This document shows positions 48,598-59,128 of a DNA stretch of 64,000 bases, in pieces (position 1 is the stretch's first letter; each line of letters starts with the position of its first letter). Under the pieces are notes generated by a model that searched no databases, was not told the DNA's origin, and saw only the letters and a program-made list of their open reading frames with translations. This DNA comes from Symsagittifera roscoffensis (lineage: Eukaryota > Xenacoelomorpha > Acoela > Convolutidae). The position numbers and the translations under genes are program-made. The stretch spans positions 46,275,758 through 46,339,757 of the forward strand of contig NC_087062.1 in NCBI RefSeq assembly GCF_963678635.1. Reading direction: 5' to 3'.

Positions 48598-49563
48598 CCA
48601 CCAGCACTACCTGCGTTAAAAGACATGACCGCTCTCCTGACTTCAGACTGACTAACTTGAAGTTGAACACGGTCGTTAGATGGGAGTGTAGCTTTGTCTG
48701 CGGATGCAGAAGGGTGTTTCGCATCGAGCAGTGTTTTGTTCTCAAGAGTCGGTGGCAAGAAAGTATCGTCGCTGGCTGCCAACCTGACAGCTCCCTTGAT
48801 ATCTCCTTCGTCAAGTTTGGCAGCAATCAGTTTGGAGTTGTCGTTGTTCCCAGAGCTTGCTGGTTTCTGCGAGACTGGAGAAGGCAAAGTGTACTCACCC
48901 CTGTTGAAAGCATTTATCTGTTGCTGTATGGTGCTTCCAAGTGAGGCTCTGACCTTCTTACCTGCGCGTGTAGGTTTGCGGAGGCAGCAAGAGGGCATGA
49001 TCAGATAGCGACCCCATGCTTCCTTGCTTCCCGGGTTAGTAACCACCTCTTTGATGCATTCAGCAAACGTGGAGGCAAAGTTGACACGTGCGAATTTAGG
49101 GACAAATTTAACAGTAGGACATTGAAACTTAGTTAACAAATCAATAAAATCAGTTGTTTGAAAGTTTTCAAAATCTAACTCATGTCGTTTGTATGTATCG
49201 CTAGTATTGTTCTTTCCGGTGCCTGGACATCGGTTGTTTATGTGACCATGTGTGTGGAACTGCTTGTTTGCCTTTACCGTGACGAGTCGGTTGCAGTCAG
49301 CGCATATTTGTCTGCGGCTTCGGTTGATTTCAGTTTTGCAGTTGTCACATATGAAATCGATGTTGGGGGCTGCTTCTTTGCTCACTCCTACACAATCACT
49401 GTGTAACCATAGGTCACAGTTGTCGCATTGTATCCAGCCCACGTCACCTGATGGTCGTGAGCAGCCTTCCGAGGCACAGAAGGCAGATGTTGTGTCACTA
49501 GTATCAGTCGAATGATTATCGGGGCCACCACGGCGGCTCCGCGTACGTACCATTGGTCTGAAA

Positions 49564-49594
49564 CTATTTAATAAGTTTATCACAACAATTAGGC
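49564..49594 (-). other. Spliced-leader-like 31-base block, copy 2
   Basis: On the minus strand this reads GCCTAATTGTTGTGATAA... ending TTATTAAATAG, then TTTCAGACCA and the family 1 LINE ATG. It marks the 5' limit of that LINE: the other side is unrelated family 2 3' UTR. Confidence 0.55.
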
Positions 49595-49827
49595 TAACTT
49601 GTATACTATATTATCTCGTGTCGAGTTGCGTGTTCTTATTGAAGAAACGTAACCCGTATCGATTTTAATTTAAAAAAAGGACTTAAACACTTGTCATCTT
49701 CTTTTATCATTATCACTTCCATATCTAAAAAATTCCAAGAATTTTGACTGGAATACATGATGAAGGGACTCATGACTGTAACCTCGGTTACTATGATACT
49801 TTTGACCTTCTGATTACCAAAAAAAAA
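49595..49827 (+). mobile_element. Family 2 LINE 3' UTR fragment with poly(A)
   Basis: Matches the complement of 31,776-31,985 and ends CTTCTGATTACC followed by nine A. It is a 5'-truncated family 2 insertion that consists only of 3' UTR. The 5' end of the family 1 LINE touches it at 49,594/49,595. Confidence 0.75.
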
Positions 49828-49828
49828 T

Positions 49829-51130
49829 TTGATTACAATTGCTCTGTTTAGGGAACTGAATGTGTTCTCTGTGTCTGTGAAAAAAAAACAATGTCTTTTT
49901 CTGTTTTTTCGGACTCATTAATTAGGCTGTGTAATTACGCTTGCGATAAGCAAGGGTATTGCAATCGGGTACTTGACTTTTCTCCCCGTAAATAACTTTT
50001 TTTCAATATCAGTAGGAATGACGACTGTTGTCATGCAGATTACTGTCATGCTAAATTTCTTGATATTTTTACTAAAGCTTCCATCCTTGGGGTAGTAATT
50101 AGAGGGAATTTCGTTTCAGGTAATAGCTTTTTAAAAGGCAGATGTTGTGTCACTAGTATCAGTCAAATATATTAAATTCTTGAAAAAAAAATTCTTAAGA
50201 TTTTTGTAGTTTTTGTCGGCTTATTTTTTTCGTTTTTTGTTTACAAGCAGTTTTTATTATCTGCTACGTTTTTATTGGCCTATTTTCCAAAGCATTGGAT
50301 TTTTATTGATTACCTTAATTGCGTTTTTACTGTAATTGAAAGTTTTGTAAATTTATTGAAAGGTTTTTAAATGATTTTGGTTGATGTTATCAGCTCCGTC
50401 AAATTATATTGCGTACTTTCGAGATCAAAATATATTGTTGCGCTTTTTTGTGTTCCTGTACGGATGATTCGTGAAAATTATAGTTTTCTAGCTTTAAATT
50501 TTTTTATGACAACAATTTTGTTTCCGGCGCAAATTTTTGTCTTCATTCTGTTCTCGTTACCAATCTTTTCTTTATTTACCCTTGCGATTACCACGCGGCC
50601 GAACCCTATTTTTTCATTTTATATGCAATTGAAAAAAAATTAGGTTAAATTTGAATTGTCGGTTTTTCGTTTGTCTGCTCAAATTTTGTCGGCTAAGTTG
50701 CCACATCACGGATTTTGCTTGCACTGTAAGCAAACTTCATTGCTGTTTCAAATGCAATTGTCGTTCATTCTATTCTTAGGGGGACTTGAAAGATTTTCAA
50801 AAGTTTTTCTAAATAAAATCGTTTTTTTTTTGCTCAGCTGGTGTCTGCTTGAAGATGGTCGGCTTCAGTTGGAGTCTGATCATAGATTGTCAGCTTTGTT
50901 TCCACTCTGTAAGATTTGTTCGGTTACTAATTTGATATTCAAATGTCTGGTCAGTTTTCACTCGAATAAACCGCTCTCTAGACCTAGTTTTTCACTTTTT
51001 CGTTTTTTTTCGACTCTTTTTTTTTTTTAGGTTTGTGATGCATCGCAAGTGGTGCCAAGCTTCGCTTTGCTTTTGTGTAGGAAGTTTTGGATAGGTTTTT
51101 GTTTTCAGTTATATGCTTTGCTTGACGATT
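49829..51130. repeat. Dispersed repeat S, long copy
   Basis: No gene is recognised. The first 255 bases match 42,590-42,850. Further on there are diverged matches to 60.0-61.1 kb, such as TTTATGACAACAATTTTGTT (50,503-50,522) against TTTTATGACAACAGTTTTGTT (60,737-60,757), and GCATCGCAAG in both. It is AT-rich with long T runs. Confidence 0.6.
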
Positions 51131-51870
51131 TTGCCAATGATTAGCTTTAAAAACGTTTCAATCCCTGTTGATTTTACCGAGAGGGGGCAGCAAAAATTCT
51201 GATGGCTATTCTGGAGTAATTTGGCTATTTTTTTAAAATCAAATAGGGGATGTTATCAGATTGAAGCGTGTGTTAATCTTTTTACTACCCGCACGCGTCC
51301 AGACAAGATGGTTCATGCGTTTTTACAGCAGATTTCCTCCATTTTCACGCGTGAAACAGCCAGATTTAATTATCTATCTTTACCACTCGCTAGTGCTTGA
51401 ATTCTCACCCCTCCAATATCTGCCCTCAGTCTTCGTTTCAGTCCGCGCGAACTTCAAGTTGCTTGCCAATACAGGTTGGACCTACCTGTCTTCAACTACA
51501 TACGAAAATGCATGAAGTGTACATTGGGGGAACTGGACTTTCTCAGAAATCACGCAGTGAGTTGCCCTGGAGAGGGAGACCGTATTGCCTGGACCAAGTA
51601 TGAAAAGGAGTTTTTGTGCTTCTATCTAACTTGTGCTTCTATCTAACTAAACGAGGTTCAAGATCTTGCTCGTATGATCCAAAAGTTTCGTGAAAATTTG
51701 CTACTGATATTCTATTCTAATATTTCAGAGAAATTAAATGTGCGACTGAATTGTGGCGGTTTTCATCTTCCTGAGCAATTCCTTGACACTTTCCTCGTCC
51801 TTGGTCTACCACCCCTTGTGTTTTTTGATAATCCTCTTCCTCACATTTTGTCGCTACTCTTGTAGTTTTT
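51131..51870. promoter_or_regulatory. Upstream region of the polyhomeotic-like gene
   Basis: No coding exon was recognised. A possible splice acceptor, CTAATATTTCAG, ends at 51,728 and would put 51,729-51,870 in a 5' UTR exon. An in-frame TAA lies about 40 bases before the ATG, which supports that ATG as the start of this reading frame. A 17-bp direct duplication lies near 51,615-51,650. Confidence 0.35.
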
Positions 51871-53904
51871 ATGGATACTTCAAATCTTCTTTGTGGAAAT
51901 CCTTGTGTAAACGATGGGTGCAGTGAAGTCGCAACATGTAATGAAACATGTATCCTTGATTTATCAACTTCGTCCACGACTGCTAACGATAATGCCTCTT
52001 GCGTAGATGAGACTACCACACACTTTTTAACGCAAAATTTTGTCTTGGTTCCTAGCAGTGCAATAATTCCGGCACCACCACAGCCTCCACAAGGTAGAAA
52101 AGTGCAAAGAAATCCGTGTGGAAGCCAGAGCAGCGAATTTCAGAAATCTCTGCTGAATCCAGACGTACTACCGAAAAAGTATCAGCCTATATTGCCTGCT
52201 AAAGTGCCGAAGAATCCTTCTCAAGTGCACCTTTCGCAATCTTCAAATCTATACCGAATTGATCGCAACAATTTGTGCCGCCCGTTTCAGACTATAGCAG
52301 CGAAACCAAAGAAGCCAACAGTTACAAAAATTGCGCCAGCGCCTCTTAAACCACCTCCAATTGTACCCAACATTCAGAGCCATCTAAACAACTCACAGCC
52401 ACATACAATTGTTTTTTGTCCTGTTAGTCAGCAAAGTGGACTAAATTTGAAACTGACACCTTACAAACCTATTCTACCGGCCCCTTCGAAGCAAAATCAG
52501 TTTTCGCGTTCACCTATTCCCATCCCAACAACTTCAAATCAGAGGTTCGTGCAATTTGACAGCTCATCGAAGCAGGCAATTAGTAGTAACCCAAAGGCTC
52601 AGAGTCAACCAATTAAAATGGAATCCGATCCAAAACCTTTAAATACGAGACCAACGAGCATTGTGCACCCGTTCAATACTTCTAAAAAACCTACGCCAAT
52701 CAAATCAAAACTTCCAAAAACAAACGATCCCCAAAAGTCGCCGTCTTCGTCAATAGTTATTCCCAGCTTCGCAGTCGCGCCGTTTGTAGACCCCATGGCA
52801 AAGCAACCTGATCATGAAGACACGCATCGATATGAAAGCACGTTGCAGTCAAGTGCGAAAGTGTTGGAAACCATAGACACTGCAATGAAACAGGAGGCGG
52901 GGTCTCCTGGCCACGCTTTGGTTACACAAAGTTCAAAGCGAGAGATATCAGTGGAATCATCAGAGTCAGGAGATTATAAATTAACTATCGACGAAACTAT
53001 CGAAGAGATAGAAAAAAATTCAAGCTGCATAATTGCGGCGGAGCCTTCAATTAAAACTAAAGTTGTTCACGTGCCACATAGTGATGAAAAAGAAAGCAAA
53101 AACAGAAAGTTAGCCATTGTTGGTCCTACTGTTCTAAAGCATTATCTCAATGGGATTTGGATAGAAGAAACCGTAACTGACTCGAATCAGTCAAAAAGCA
53201 AAGCTGAACGTGCAGATAAAGAAGACAAAGCTTCAAGGAAACGACCACATACAAACGATGACCAAAATGTCTCATCTACTTCTAAGAAAAAGAAACAGAG
53301 AAAAAGTAGCGATTATGTACCGGAAACAAAAATAAAAACACCACTAAAGAAGTCGTTTGCCGAAAAACCCCAAGTTGAAGTACAGAAGTCAAATCCAATT
53401 CATCAAAATCTGAGTCTGGATATTCCAGGATCCACAATTTTAAATGAAGTTGAACGGGTATCCAACGCATCTTCGCTGCTGCAGACATCCAGTTCCACCA
53501 GTAGTGGAGTATACAGTGCCTCGGAGTCATCTGCAAGCGGAAGTCACCTCCAAAATTGCGACTCCATTGGACAATCAAGTGGACTTGTGTCACCCGAAAG
53601 TGTCGAAAAAGCCAATTCCGCGACATCCAGTGACCTTATTGTGCGCCAACCACCCCCTATATCACCTATCAGAGCGCCATGTGATAAACCTATAATGCAG
53701 TGGTCTACATCAGATGTTTACAACTTCGTCAGATCAGTTCCTGCCGGCAGTGAATACGCTGACCAGTTCAAGAGCCAAGACATCGACGGTCAAGCGCTCT
53801 CGATGCTAAAAGAAGTCCACTTAATGAGTGCAATGAAAATGAAGCTAGGACCGGCTTTGAAAATATGTTCCAGCATACGTAAACTGAAAGAGCAAGGCTT
53901 CTGA
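51871..53904 (+). CDS. PHC: Polyhomeotic-like (PHC) Polycomb PRC1 subunit, without a visible FCS finger
   Basis: One uninterrupted frame of 677 codons from ATG to TGA. Residues 609-675 form a SAM domain beginning MQWSTSDVYNFVRSVPAG and containing DIDGQALSMLKE and HLMSAMKMKLGPALKI. The LKExHLMSAM...LGPALKI pattern is that of PHC/Ph rather than Scm, Sfmbt or L3mbtl. PHC SAM domains polymerise and cluster PRC1 on chromatin in the nucleus. Residues 413-430, GPTVLKHYLNGIWIEE, correspond to the HD1 segment (PxVLxHxIxGFxIQE) of PHC. The rest is Pro/Ser/Thr/Gln-rich and disordered, with basic KKKKQRKSS near residue 475. Between HD1 and SAM, where PHC proteins carry an FCS zinc finger, no paired cysteines are visible. 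5' exons could exist, but an in-frame stop lies just upstream. Confidence 0.85.
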   Translation: MDTSNLLCGNPCVNDGCSEVATCNETCILDLSTSSTTANDNASCVDETTTHFLTQNFVLVPSSAIIPAPPQPPQGRKVQRNPCGSQSSEFQKSLLNPDVLPKKYQPILPAKVPKNPSQVHLSQSSNLYRIDRNNLCRPFQTIAAKPKKPTVTKIAPAPLKPPPIVPNIQSHLNNSQPHTIVFCPVSQQSGLNLKLTPYKPILPAPSKQNQFSRSPIPIPTTSNQRFVQFDSSSKQAISSNPKAQSQPIKMESDPKPLNTRPTSIVHPFNTSKKPTPIKSKLPKTNDPQKSPSSSIVIPSFAVAPFVDPMAKQPDHEDTHRYESTLQSSAKVLETIDTAMKQEAGSPGHALVTQSSKREISVESSESGDYKLTIDETIEEIEKNSSCIIAAEPSIKTKVVHVPHSDEKESKNRKLAIVGPTVLKHYLNGIWIEETVTDSNQSKSKAERADKEDKASRKRPHTNDDQNVSSTSKKKKQRKSSDYVPETKIKTPLKKSFAEKPQVEVQKSNPIHQNLSLDIPGSTILNEVERVSNASSLLQTSSSTSSGVYSASESSASGSHLQNCDSIGQSSGLVSPESVEKANSATSSDLIVRQPPPISPIRAPCDKPIMQWSTSDVYNFVRSVPAGSEYADQFKSQDIDGQALSMLKEVHLMSAMKMKLGPALKICSSIRKLKEQGF

Positions 53905-54293
53905 TTTAAACTATTTCTCGTGCATTTATTGAAGCTCTTTCCATGATAGATTTTATTACTCTCCAATTTGAAGTATTTTGGCCCCCTGTGTCTCGATGGG
54001 TGTCCATAGTTCAATGATCTGAGCTTAAGTCATACTTATTCATACTGCATATACTTCTAACTTTCAATGATATGCACTGGTGGAGAGGAGAGGAGAGTGA
54101 CCTTTTTATGTTGCTTCTATAGTTTAGATAGGCTTGATCGATGTTTTTTATTTCGGTTGATTTTAGAAAAATTATGTAAAATATAATTTTGTTCATTTTC
54201 AAATTGCAAGCATTTATATCAAAAATTTATTTGCAAATTATTACTTGAAGCTAATTTAATCAAAATTATGATTTCTTTTATGCAAGTCTAGTC

Positions 54294-54299
54294 AATAAA
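54294..54299 (+). terminator. Polyadenylation signal AATAAA for the PHC-like gene
   Basis: This is the first AATAAA after the stop codon, about 390 bases downstream and followed by T-rich sequence. No gene on the minus strand competes for it. Confidence 0.45.
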
Positions 54300-55677
54300 T
54301 TATTTGCATAAAACCTTTCGTTTTGTCTATTTGAAGCAAGGCATGGTTGTTCAGTGTCAATGAACGCAGTTAGGGTCTAGAACAACTAGCCGAAGGGACT
54401 TCAGGCCAAAATTTTAACTTAACAAGCATTTCAAAACGCTAAGTGTTAGTTTTTACTCAAGCGAGCTCGTGAGCTTTGTGATGCATAACGAATATCTTTA
54501 TTTTTCCAACCCAAATTGCAATTCAAAGTAGTAATTTTGAAGTCAGATTTGCTGCATAGTAGTTGCAGTTTAATAGCATGTGTTCTCAACATTATGATTG
54601 GCTAGTGTTTGTTTCTGTGAGCTTCAGTAGCACAGTTGTGTAGTGCGGATGGTTTTAATGTTTGTGTGTGCGAGGGCAAGTTTGGTTCTCATAGAGGGCA
54701 ATTGTTTTTCAAAAATCATTATCTTGTTTTTTTTCAACACTGTTAAAGCTACTTCACTGCCTTATTTTGCGAAGTGCGGCTTCGCTTGTGTTAAAATAAA
54801 AACAATTTTTGTGCATAACAAGAATAGCCAGTTGTTGAACAAGAAGCAGAGCTAATTTAGATTCGCCTAATTTTTTTGCCTATTTTTGGCGTTGCATGAG
54901 AAGTTCAAGACGAAATCTTTTAGCTTAAATGGGGGACTATCTACTTTACGGGATAATCGATTTTTTTGCAGATTTTTTTTTCATTAGAGGAAGCGCTGTG
55001 TGAAGCTTCTAAAACTACTTTTCCTGGTGGTTTTTCCTAGAAATCAAACAAATGCTCAAAATATATGAAATAGTCAATAAATAGTAAAGAAAAGGCATGA
55101 AATGGAGAAATTATGCAAAAAAAATTTATATTTTGTATTTTCGTAATTTATGTTCTCCAGTTAGAACAGCGGAAGTAGAACGAAAAACTAAAATAGCTTT
55201 TTCGAGTATTGACTATGTTTTCTCTTATTGATTTAGTTTTCAGGAAAAATGTTTGAATTATTTGAAACGTTTTTTTTCCTTTGAAACTCGAAAGTGGAAA
55301 ATTGTGCTAACATTTTTGTCACCGGTTTTTGAGATTTTTACCACTTTGTGCTAGCTATGTTTTTGATACTCAGTTAAACAATCTCCATAACGGGCGTTAA
55401 TTAGATCTCAATATAGGCGTCTGAAATATATTGCAACCAAGTGCTTGATTGTGTTTCATTACGAATTTTTCTTAAAATATAGTAATTCGGGAAATGGTGT
55501 TTAAATTTGGGAAATGGTAAATGAAACTGGCTTCATAGCTCGACAGTTATGCCTGATTGACGTAGAGGTAATGTACAGGTAGATAATATTGATTTTTAAA
55601 GCTAAATAGTTATCATTCTTATTCAAAGTTAATGAACCAAGTTAAATTGCACTAGGTATAGATTTTAAAGCTTATTA
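54300..55677. other. Intergenic stretch without recognised features
   Basis: AT-rich DNA with many short T and A runs. No reading frame resembles a known protein, and I saw no repeat shared with the rest of the window. Confidence 0.5.
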
Positions 55678-57330
55678 AGGCTGCTCGTATCAGTACGAAG
55701 CCCTTAATTTTCCGACTGACTTTTGAGTTCTATGGAGCAGTAATAACATAAAAATTCACTGTAATAAAAAAATGATTTTTTTTTAATTTGAGATTTTTTG
55801 GTGAAAATCATCCCCCCACACGCCATATAGAGTACAAAGTGATAGGTTTCGCTCATAGTAACATATCAATTACGGCAAATAGCCTGCTTCAACCAATTTG
55901 GAATGATTTCTAAGTGGGATTAAATCTCCGCTTACGCATGAATAGCGCAAAATGTATCGCGTTAATTGTCCCAAAATGGCAATGTTTAAACCCCCATATT
56001 TTTATGAAAAATGATCGCAGGTTAAATATCTTTTCAAATTTAGGCTCTGCGAAAGATTACCTTTTGAATGATATAAAGAAATTTTGTCAAAAAGGGCTAG
56101 CTAAAAAGTCGAAGAAAAAACCCACCCGAGCACAAATATTCCGTTACGAAAGTCGGAAAAATAATTTTTGTTCTTATTTAGTGTTTGCAAATGAACACAC
56201 TCTTCAGTTTCCAAAAATAATCTATGAATACAAAAGTTAACAAGACTGCTCGAATCAGGATGAAGCCCTGAATGTTCCGACTGCATTTTAAGATTTATGG
56301 AGCAGTAATAACATTAAAAAATTCAATGAAATAAAACAAAATGAAAATATTTTTCTTCTAAAATTTGAAATTTTTCATGAAAATCATCGCCCCACACGCC
56401 ATATAAAGTACCAAAGGATAGATTTCGCTCCTTGTAACAAACCATTTATGGCAAATAAGCTTCTTTTAACCAGTTTGGAACGGTTTCTAAGACGGATTAA
56501 CTCTCCGCTTACGCGTTAATAGCGCGAAATATATCGCGCGTTAATTGTCCCAAATTGGCCAAAATGGCAATCTTTAAACCCCCGTAACTTAACGAAAAAT
56601 GATCACAGGTAAAATATCTTTTTAAATTTGAGCTCAGGATAACAATACCTTTCGAATGATATAAAAAAAATTCCGTCAAAACTGGCTAGTTAAAAAGTCG
56701 AAATTTGTCTGAAGAAAAAAAAACCCACCCCGAGCACAAATATTCCGTTACTTTCGTAACGAAAGTCGGAACAATAAAGAACAAGACTGCTCGTGTAAAG
56801 TTTGAAAAGATACATTTCGCATATAGCAAAGTATTAAATAGACCAAAGAGCATGCCTCAATTCAATTTAGAAAAATTTCAAATACGGATTAAATCTCCTC
56901 TTACGCGTAAATAGCACGAAATATATCGCGCGTTAATTGTCCTATATTGGCAACCCCCTAACTTTACGAAAAATGATCACAGGTGAAATATCTTTTTTCA
57001 AAACTAGCGTCAGCTGTAGTGTGTAGTGTGTTATTACGAACCTTCTTTTTTTCTAGCCTGACTTTTAATCTCAAGGTCGCTGGTTCCAATCTCAGATGTA
57101 GCCGAATTTTGGCTAATTCGAGACGTTTTATATTTTTTCTTATTGCATTTTATAAAGCTGCTTTTTGTGGTGTTCTCGTTAGTGTTTGCGCAGCGAATCT
57201 TCGTCTCTGTGTCAAATTGAGCTCAAGATAGCAGTACCTTTCGAATGATGTTTAAAAAATTTTCTTCAAAAATTGCAGGATAAAAAGTCGAAAGAGAAAA
57301 AAACCACCCCGAGCACAAATTTCCGTCAAT
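55678..57330. repeat. Tandem array of about three diverged 550-bp units
   Basis: Unit starts are at about 55,678, 56,241 and 56,782, marked by GCTGCTCG or ACTGCTCG and, in the first two, TATGGAGCAGTAATAACAT. Within each unit lie GATTAAATCTCCGCTTACGC (or close variants), TATCGCGTTAATTGTCC (or TATCGCGCGTTAATTGTCC) and ATCACAGGT/ATCGCAGGT. A partial fourth piece (CGAATGATG...CCGAGCACAAAT) runs to 57,330. The first two starts are 563 bp apart and the next two 541 bp. No coding capacity. It could be a satellite or tandemly inserted SINE-like elements. Confidence 0.8.
57004..57105 (+). tRNA. tRNA-Lys(UUU)-like relic
   Basis: CTGACTTTTAATCTCAAGGTC (57,058-57,078) resembles the anticodon arm of tRNA-Lys with a TTT anticodon. 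It is followed at normal spacing by GCTGGTTCCAATCTC, a T-arm/B-box-like sequence. A D-arm-like AGCGTCAGCTGTAG lies upstream but too far away, with about 25 extra bases. It is not a working tRNA; a tRNA-derived SINE head or decayed tRNA is more likely. Confidence 0.3.
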
Positions 57331-58815
57331 CACCCCGAAAGTCCAAACAAAAACAATTACAATTCGTAATTGGTTTGAACGTAGAATTGGTGCAAAACAG
57401 GCTTACTGCTACGGTCTACTTATCAATTTTAGATTACGCATGTTTTGCATGGTCATATGCCGCTTGTAATAGGTCCTAACTTAACTTCAAACTGTTCAAT
57501 CGCTGTTCTCCGCATTGAAGCGGCATGCTGGCAGATGAGCGCTTCAGAACATGTTCATTCAGAATATAAACTTTTAAATGTGTCGAACTACCACCACTAC
57601 TCAGTTTAACCTCAAAAACCCTGCTTTTCTACCAACGCCCTAGACCTCCCCGGAAAACTTGCTCAACTCTACTGGAGTTCTACAGTCCCGAAATAGAAAT
57701 TATCATCCCCGACACAACTACTTATACTTAAATAAGTTGTAATGAACTAATTTCCTCTGTATGGAAGAAAGTCAATTTTAATGCAACTCTATAAAAAAGC
57801 GTTGAGCTGGCAATTGCAGATGCGCCACGCTTTGAGTTATTCGTCTCAGATCTAATGCCCCTTTCTGGAGAATCCCTTCCCCGCGCCATTAGAAGAGCCC
57901 TTTTTCCTGTTATGGTCTGGGAACAGTCTCTTTCTTATTCTTAATACCTGCTTGAACCCAATAGATATCAACAGCTACACAAGCTGCTCCAACAATCCTG
58001 CCATCTTCCACATCTTACTTTAAACTTTTTCAACTGTTTTCAGAAATCCTCATTTTTATCTTGGCCCTAATAGACCTGTGGCTTCGAATGGTAGTCGCGA
58101 AGATTCTAGATTTTAGCTTGAGCATGTCAAACGCAGCCCTTGGGGAGAAAAATAACAACATCATCAAGAACACTCTTTTTCTAATTAACTAATGTACAGT
58201 CAAGTGATCAGTCACGAATCCCGTAGTCATCGAGATCCTTGGTCCAGCAGAACCAATGAATGGTTTGCTTGTTGACTTACTTGATAATCAAATCTTCTAC
58301 AATCAACAAGTTTTGTGTCTTTGGAGTTAATCATCTGCTTGTGAAAACAAATGTCAGCGAACTAGAAAATTTCGGCTATTTTTTGTGGTCTCAGTGAACA
58401 CACTACAGAATATTCTTGAGACTAAGTTTTTAAAAAGCTTTTGTTAATTCTATGCTGCAAGTAAGTTATTCAATAATTTTGACGGGAGTGCTTGGTTAGA
58501 CTATTTTCGGAAAAGCGTCAAGTTTTCCTTTGTGTATTATACAAATGATTCCTGCGTGCCTGTAGAATTGGTCAATTGAGCAATTCCGAAACACAAAATG
58601 TGTTAAAGAATAGATCGTTGCTCTCGAGAGATGTAGTATAGATAAGGAAAGGAAACTTATTGATATACATGCAGTTTCAGGCAAAAATTTTTTCGGGCCC
58701 AAATAACCTAAGTAGAAATTTCATCGCTCATTAATCTCATCGCTCCTAGAGCCTGCTTGTTTTCGATAACAACAAATGTATGCTTGAAGCAACCCAGATG
58801 CCGGAAGTCATCAAG
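57331..58815. other. Intergenic stretch, possible LINE remnant
   Basis: A short plus-strand piece near 57,400-57,475 (ATVYLSILDYACFAWSYAAC) vaguely resembles the end of a LINE ORF2, where a Y-S-x-L-x-Y...W pattern is common. The rest has no recognised coding or repeat content. Confidence 0.3.
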
Positions 58816-58852
58816 GTAATTTACCTGCTCCTGAATTTTTTTTATTTTTCAG
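58816..58852 (+). other. Candidate 37-bp 5' UTR intron (or trans-splice acceptor)
   Basis: TCAAG|GTAATT at 58,811-58,821 and TTTATTTTTCAG ending at 58,852 form a good donor and acceptor only 37 bases apart, 45 bases before the ATG at 58,898. Very short introns occur in some compact animal genomes. If the gene is trans-spliced, the same acceptor could instead take a leader. Confidence 0.45.
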
Positions 58853-58897
58853 ATTCCATATTAACCGATTTACGGTTGGCGACTAATCTTTTGAGCC

Positions 58898-59128
58898 ATG
58901 GCAGAAATAGCAGCAGCAGGAATGCGCAAGCAGTTTGGAATAAAAGATCCGGTCGAACTCAAGAAAGCACCTACAGCTGCTGACTTAGTTAAAGCAGCGG
59001 CACAGGATCCGTTCGTGCAACAGATAGCTTTGCACTTTGCTCTTTTTTCTGCTGCTGTATTCTTCTCTCACAAGATAGCACCCACTATGTTCGACTACTC
59101 GCATCTATTGGAAGCCTCGGATGTGTAA
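58898..59128 (+). CDS. Small single-pass membrane protein, TOM6-like
   Basis: 76 codons from an ATG in strong Kozak context (GAGCCATGG). Residues 1-42 are hydrophilic, Ala/Lys-rich and probably cytosolic. Residues about 43-62 (IALHFALFSAAVFFSHKIAP) form one membrane segment near the C-terminus, followed by a short polar tail. Length (animal TOMM6 is about 74 residues), tail-proximal anchor and the LxLFxAxVxxxxxI pattern fit the TOM6 subunit, which stabilises the TOM import pore of the mitochondrial outer membrane. The likeness is weak at sequence level, so another small mitochondrial or ER tail-anchored protein is possible. The full frame lies in one exon. Confidence 0.6.
   Translation: MAEIAAAGMRKQFGIKDPVELKKAPTAADLVKAAAQDPFVQQIALHFALFSAAVFFSHKIAPTMFDYSHLLEASDV

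Larger units (their letters stand above)
46231..49594 (-). mobile_element. RLE-type LINE, family 1, nearly whole, interrupted by a foldback element
   Basis: The minus-strand ATG is at 49,553. Residues 26-72 form a C4HC3 PHD finger (C26, C31, C43, C46, H51, C54, C69, C72), and a second zinc cluster CADC...HTHGH...C follows at 84-109. KLDEGDIKGAVRLAASDD precedes the RT. After the insertion the frame runs 687 codons without a stop: CGGIRPIAIGDTLRRLTSKC, VKIDFANAFNSVRRDV, EGFQQGDPLATFGFCLVL and TGYLDDVAFADEW. It continues to a zinc motif CKCGYVAATDGRHALVC with H and a C-terminal RRPDGHTLMPWQRG...WDFTC nuclease-type motif. The only obvious damage is the 268-bp insert at 48,330-48,597. A spliced-leader-like block lies 10 bases upstream of the ATG. 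This is the youngest LINE in the window. Confidence 0.9.

Noticed and set aside
50371-50643. 90-codon hydrophobic reading frame as a membrane-protein gene
   Set aside because: It lies in a T-rich dispersed repeat shared with 60 kb. The hydrophobic residues follow from T-rich codons.
55914-56240. 108-codon frame in the tandem-repeat region
   Set aside because: The neighbouring units do not preserve the frame, so it is unlikely to be a gene.
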